In this document: in pieces, positions 60,599 through 64,000 of the stretch
Numbering within the stretch: position 1 is the stretch's first letter
Layout of the letters: every line of letters starts with the position of its first letter
Assembly (NCBI GenBank): GCA_963749905.1
Contig: CAVVOF010000006.1
Location: 62,001 to 126,000 of the forward strand
Origin: UBA10649 sp963749905
Lineage (GTDB): Bacteria > Actinomycetota > Actinomycetes > S36-B12
Direction of reading: 5' to 3'
Length of the DNA: 64,000 bases
Notes under the pieces: model-generated
Seen by the model: only the letters and a program-made list of their open reading frames with translations
Database searches by the model: none
What the model was told of the DNA's origin: nothing
Position numbers and translations under genes: made by a program

Positions 60599-61084
60599 AT
60601 GGTTTGTTGATGCTGGCAGAGAATGAGCTGTGTGCTCATATTTCTACCAAAGGAATCCGTCCGCGAGCTGGCGTCCTGGTCGGTGACCAGTGCCCGGCCC
60701 CGGAACGGGGTTAATTGGCATTGACATGTGACACGCTGTTGAGTTCTCAAGGAGCGGGCGCGCACCTCAACTGGGCTCTCGCCTAGTTTTGGGGCAACGT
60801 TCCCAACTTACAGATCTCGATCTGGGGAGTCAAATCGCCTTGACAGCGTGTTGCTTCCCTGACGTTGGTCTGTCAGTTCCCGCAGGACCGGCCTTGCTTG
60901 GCGCACCCTGACGAGACTCAGTCTCTGTTCAGAAGTGCGGCTTGGTGTCCGTTACTCCCTTGCGGTGAAGCAACTATACGAGGGGCCGAGCGGCCGGGTC
61001 AAATCGGCCACGGCCCCCCGCAGCGGCCGACGTGTCCCGCGGCCGCAGGCCACGAAAACGCTTGCAGGGCAGGCACTTTGGCGC
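60599..61084 (-). promoter_or_regulatory. rRNA operon leader region
   Basis: This is the gene-free space between tyrS and 16S. It contains, on the minus strand, CTTGAGAACTCAACAGCGTG at about 60733-60752, the actinobacterial boxA-like leader element for antitermination, and the main promoter further upstream. A similar element lies before 5S near 55500. Confidence 0.75.
60974..61003 (-). promoter_or_regulatory. rRNA promoter TTGACC-N18-TATAGT
   Basis: On the minus strand the -35 box TTGACC (60998-61003) and the -10 box TATAGT (60974-60979) are 18 bp apart, close to consensus and pointing at the rRNA operon about 375 bp downstream. It begins 81 bp beyond the tyrS stop. Confidence 0.85.
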
Positions 61085-62369
61085 TCAGGCGGAGGTGACG
61101 CGGACCCCCGCGAAGGCCTTCTTGCCGCGTCGGAGCACCAGCCACTCCCCGTGATGTAGGTCACTGATGGCCGCCTGGGCGGCCGGATCGGTGACCCGGG
61201 CGTTGTTCGCGTAGGCCCCGCCCTCCTCGACGGTGCGCCGAGCGGCGGACTTGCTCGCCACCAGACCCGACCGGGCGAACAGGTCGTCGTACGCCGGCAG
61301 CCGGCCGTCGACGACCTCGTCCGCGGCCACGACGACGTGCGGCGCCTCCTGCAGGGCCGCCGCCAGCGTGCTGGCAGGGAGGTCCCCCAGGTCCCCTTGG
61401 CCGAACAGCGCCCGGCCGGCCGCCTCTGCCGCGTCGCGCTCGGCCTCGCCATGGACCAGCGCGGTGAGTTCGCTCGCGAGCGCCCGCTGGGCGGTCCGCG
61501 CCTGCGGACGTTCCGCGAGGTCGGCCAGCAGCGCGTCGATCTCCGCCTCGGTGCGGAAGCTGAAGATCCGCAGCATGGTCGGCACGTCGCGGTCGTCGGT
61601 GTTGAGCCAGAACTGGAAGAACGCGTACGGGCTGGTCAGTTCCGGGTCGAGCCAGACAGTGCCCGACTCGGTCTTCCCGAACTTCGTGCCGTCGGACTTG
61701 ACCAGCAGAGGTGTCGTGAGCGCGTGCACCGAGGTGGCCCTCCACCCGACGCACGAGATCGACGCCCGCGGTGATGTTGCCCCACTGGTCCGAGCCGCCC
61801 GTCTGCAGCGTGCAGCCGTACTGCTGGAACAGGTTCAGGTAGTCGAAGGACTGCAGCAGCTGGTAGGAGAACTCCGTGTACGAGATGCCGTCCTTGGCCA
61901 GCCGGGCAGCCACCGCCTCACGATCGAGCATCCGGTTCACGCTGAAGTGCTTGCCGATGTCACGGAGGAACTCGAGGAGGGACACTCCCCCCGTCCAGTC
62001 GTAGTTGTTGACCATCCGCGCGGCCGCCGGCCCCTCGAACTCGAAGAACCGCTCGAGCTGGCTCCGGATTCGGGTCACCCACTCCTCGACCACCTCGACG
62101 GTGTTGAGGGTGCGCTCCCCCGTCATCTTGGGATCCCCGATGAGTCCGGTGGAGCCGCCCACGAGGGCCAGCGGGCGGTGTCCATGCTGCTGGAATCGGC
62201 GCACGGTAAGGATCTGCACGAGGTTCCCGAGGTGCAGGCTCGGCGCCGTGGGGTCGAAGCCGCAGTACAGGGTGAGCGGCCCGGCCTGAGTCGCCTCGCG
62301 CAGGGCGTCGAGGTCGGTGCTCTGCGCGATCAGCCCGCGCCATGACAGTTCGTCGATGATTCCGCTCAC
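61085..62369 (-). CDS. tyrS: Tyrosyl-tRNA synthetase, frameshifted in the middle
   Basis: This enzyme charges tRNA-Tyr. The N-terminal half has LYCGFDPTAPSLHLGNLVQ (HIGH-type HLGN) and TGGSDQWGNITAGVDLVRR; the second half has DGTKFGKTESG (KMSKS-type KFGKT) and an S4 domain ending GKKAFAGVRVTS. Between RRVEG and VHALTT the frame slips (around 61730-61745): one base too many or two too few. Since tyrS is normally essential and everything else is intact, a sequence error is likely unless another copy exists. GTG 62369 has GGGAGG 8 bp before it; ATG 62387 is the alternative. Confidence 0.92.
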
Positions 62370-62414
62370 GGGGGCATCCTCCCGCATGCGGATCCGATCC
62401 CGCCGCCGCGGTCG

Positions 62415-62912
62415 TCAGTCGCGATCGGTCTGGCCGTCGATCAGCTCCCGGTAGATGTCGAGGTGGCCGTTGTGCCGCGCGGTCTCCTCGATCATGTGCG
62501 CGTAGATCCAGCGCAGCGACGGGTGCCGCCCGCCGCGCCACGCGCGGGCGGACTGGTCGGCGAGTTCGTGGCGCATCTCCACCTCGCGACTGCGGTCGCA
62601 GGCCGCCTCGTAGGCCGCGATGAGGGTCGGGAGAGAGTCGTCGGGGGTCAACTCGAACTCGCCGTCGGGGTTCTCGTCCGACCAGTCGAAGTGGATGTCG
62701 TCCTGCCCATCGAGGACGTGCGCGAACCACCAGCGCTCGACATTGACCAGGTGCTTCAGGATGCCCGCGACGCTCGTCGGCGTGGGACCCAGCCTCCGAG
62801 TGGCGTCGTCCCAGGACAGCCCCGAGCACTTGCGCACGACCGTGTCGCGGTTCGCGTCCAGGTGGGCCATAAGGGTGGCTCGCTCGTCGCCGTGCTCGAT
62901 GTCCAGGGTCAT
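62415..62912 (-). CDS. DinB/DUF664 family protein
   Basis: This 165-residue four-helix protein has DDATRRLGPTPTSVAGILKHLVNVERWWF, the DUF664 metal-binding helix, and YAHMIEETARHNGHLDIYRELIDG near the end (His ligands). Family members are thought to be metal- and thiol(mycothiol)-dependent enzymes in Actinobacteria. Substrate unknown. Confidence 0.9.
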   Translation of the reverse strand: MTLDIEHGDERATLMAHLDANRDTVVRKCSGLSWDDATRRLGPTPTSVAGILKHLVNVERWWFAHVLDGQDDIHFDWSDENPDGEFELTPDDSLPTLIAAYEAACDRSREVEMRHELADQSARAWRGGRHPSLRWIYAHMIEETARHNGHLDIYRELIDGQTDRD

Positions 62913-62949
62913 GACCGGACCCTACGGCGCTGGTCACCGACTCCGGCGG

Positions 62950-64000
62950 TCACCGATCTTCGTCGAGCCAGGCGAGCAACTCGGGCAAGGGCATCGGATG
63001 CGCGATGGCGTAGCCCTGCAGGAAGTCGACCCCAGCGTCCAGAAGGTCGGCCCTTTGCTCATCCTGCTCCACGCCCTCGGCGACGACCTCGGCGCCGACC
63101 AGATGAGCCATGGCAACCGCCGCCCGGATGAGCGCCGACCGCGCCTCAGGCCGGTCACGCTGCTGGAGGAAAGACTGATCCAACTTGACGTAGTCCGGCG
63201 AGACGGTCGCCAGCAGTCGCAGATTTGAGTAGCCCGATCCGAAGTCGTCGACAGAGACGGCAGCCCCCTCCTCGGTCAGGCGCTCGACCATGTCCAACGC
63301 CGAGCGGTGCTCGGGGAGGAACACCGACTCCAGAATCTCCACGACCATGCCATCGAGGCCACCAGGTGCCGGCCACCGCACCAGCATCTCCTGAAGCAAG
63401 GGATCCTCGAGCTGGGCCACGGACATGTTGAAGGAGATCGTCAGGTCCGCGTGCCCGCTCGCTCGGATCACCTCAAGGTCCGCGCGAAGCAGGTTCAGCG
63501 TCGCCCTCCCCAGGGGCCGGATCTGGCCGCTCTCCTCGCAGAAGGGCACGAAGGTGCCCGCCTTTTCCAGCGCACCGTCCCGGTTCCATCTCAGCAGCGC
63601 CTCCGCCCCCCACACGCGTCCGTCGAGACCACTGACGATCGGCTGGTAGTGGAGTTCGAAGTCGTCGGCCTCGAGCGCGGCGTCGATCTCCGAGCGCCGA
63701 CGCCGTCGCAGATCGGCGGCCTCATTCAAGGATGGCGTGAAGTAGGCGAACCGGTTGCCGCCCTTCTCCTTGGCGAAGTACATCGCGGCGTCCGCGGCGC
63801 GCAACATCCCCTCGGGGGTCTCGCAATCGACCGGGAAGATCGCCGCACCCACGCTGCCGGAGACCACCAGCTCGCGCTCGCCCGTGTCGACCGGCTTGCC
63901 CACGGCGGACGTGATCCGTTCGAGTACCGCGTCCAGTTCGGCATCTGAGTCGTACCCCGGGATGATGACGCCGAACTCATCGCCACCTATTCGGCCCACA
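62950..64000 (-). CDS. GGDEF-EAL protein, N-terminus beyond window
   Basis: The visible 349 residues begin just before an intact GRIGGDEFGV motif, continue with an EAL domain (AEALLRW, SFNMSVAQLE, VEILES, VDDFGSGYSNLR, YVKLDQSF, AEGVEQ, FLQGYAIAHP). Both active sites look complete, unlike the first c-di-GMP protein in this window. Anything in front (sensor or membrane part) is outside the window. Confidence 0.93.
   Translation of the reverse strand, partial: VGRIGGDEFGVIIPGYDSDAELDAVLERITSAVGKPVDTGERELVVSGSVGAAIFPVDCETPEGMLRAADAAMYFAKEKGGNRFAYFTPSLNEAADLRRRRRSEIDAALEADDFELHYQPIVSGLDGRVWGAEALLRWNRDGALEKAGTFVPFCEESGQIRPLGRATLNLLRADLEVIRASGHADLTISFNMSVAQLEDPLLQEMLVRWPAPGGLDGMVVEILESVFLPEHRSALDMVERLTEEGAAVSVDDFGSGYSNLRLLATVSPDYVKLDQSFLQQRDRPEARSALIRAAVAMAHLVGAEVVAEGVEQDEQRADLLDAGVDFLQGYAIAHPMPLPELLAWLDEDR

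Overview
The window is a high-G+C chromosome segment from a member of class Actinomycetes (Actinomycetota). This is inferred from the frequent GTG starts, a perfect actinobacterial LexA operator, a 13E12-type DUF222/HNH gene, and the gene order tyrS / TPR protein / HAD phosphatase / tlyA / nadK / recN / pyrG / NUDIX / xerD / parA / scpA / scpB / rluB / cmk / der, which is also the order in Mycobacterium and its relatives. A single rRNA operon (16S-23S-5S, minus strand) sits between tyrS and the TPR gene. Genus cannot be decided from what is visible.

Layout. 1-9.5 kb: the end of a ZapE-like ATPase, a RibD-C reductase, an ATP-dependent DNA ligase facing a LigD-type polymerase, a MASE1-PAS-GGDEF-EAL protein, a GT87 membrane glycosyltransferase coupled to an alditol-oxidase-type flavoprotein, and a SpoU-family methyltransferase. 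9.5-15.7 kb: a coupled CrtI desaturase and carotenoid cleavage oxygenase, then an epoxide hydrolase and an FMN/Fe-S oxidoreductase that are both frameshifted. 15.7-25.9 kb: an SOS-box-controlled DUF222/HNH gene, small secreted and membrane proteins, a DUF3048 lipoprotein, a SagB-like nitroreductase, a CAP protein, and a signalling pair consisting of a STAS anti-anti-sigma factor and an unusual HATPase-cNMP-PP2C phosphatase. 25.9-33.2 kb: an accessory-looking block of secreted proteins of unknown function, a decayed IS3-type transposase end and a SARP/AfsR-like regulator, ending at tRNA-Pro(GGG).

33.3-55.3 kb is a dense, mostly minus-strand core block whose genes overlap by 4 bp or are separated by a few bases. 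It covers chromosome segregation (ParA, ScpA, ScpB, XerD), ribosome maturation (Der, RluB, TlyA), nucleotide and cofactor supply (PyrG, Cmk, NadK, NUDIX), aromatic amino acids (AroH, TyrA), alanine dehydrogenase and DNA repair (RecN). 55.3-60.6 kb is the rRNA operon, followed by its leader and promoter, tyrS, a DinB protein, and a second GGDEF-EAL protein cut by the window end.

A recurring oddity is single-base frameshifts in otherwise well-conserved genes, including the normally essential tyrS. Together they look more like consensus-sequence errors than gene decay, although that needs read-level evidence. The most interesting biological signals are the leaderless LexA-controlled DUF222/HNH gene, the three-domain phosphatase next to a STAS protein, the CrtI-CCO coupling, and a probable CTG start for xerD.
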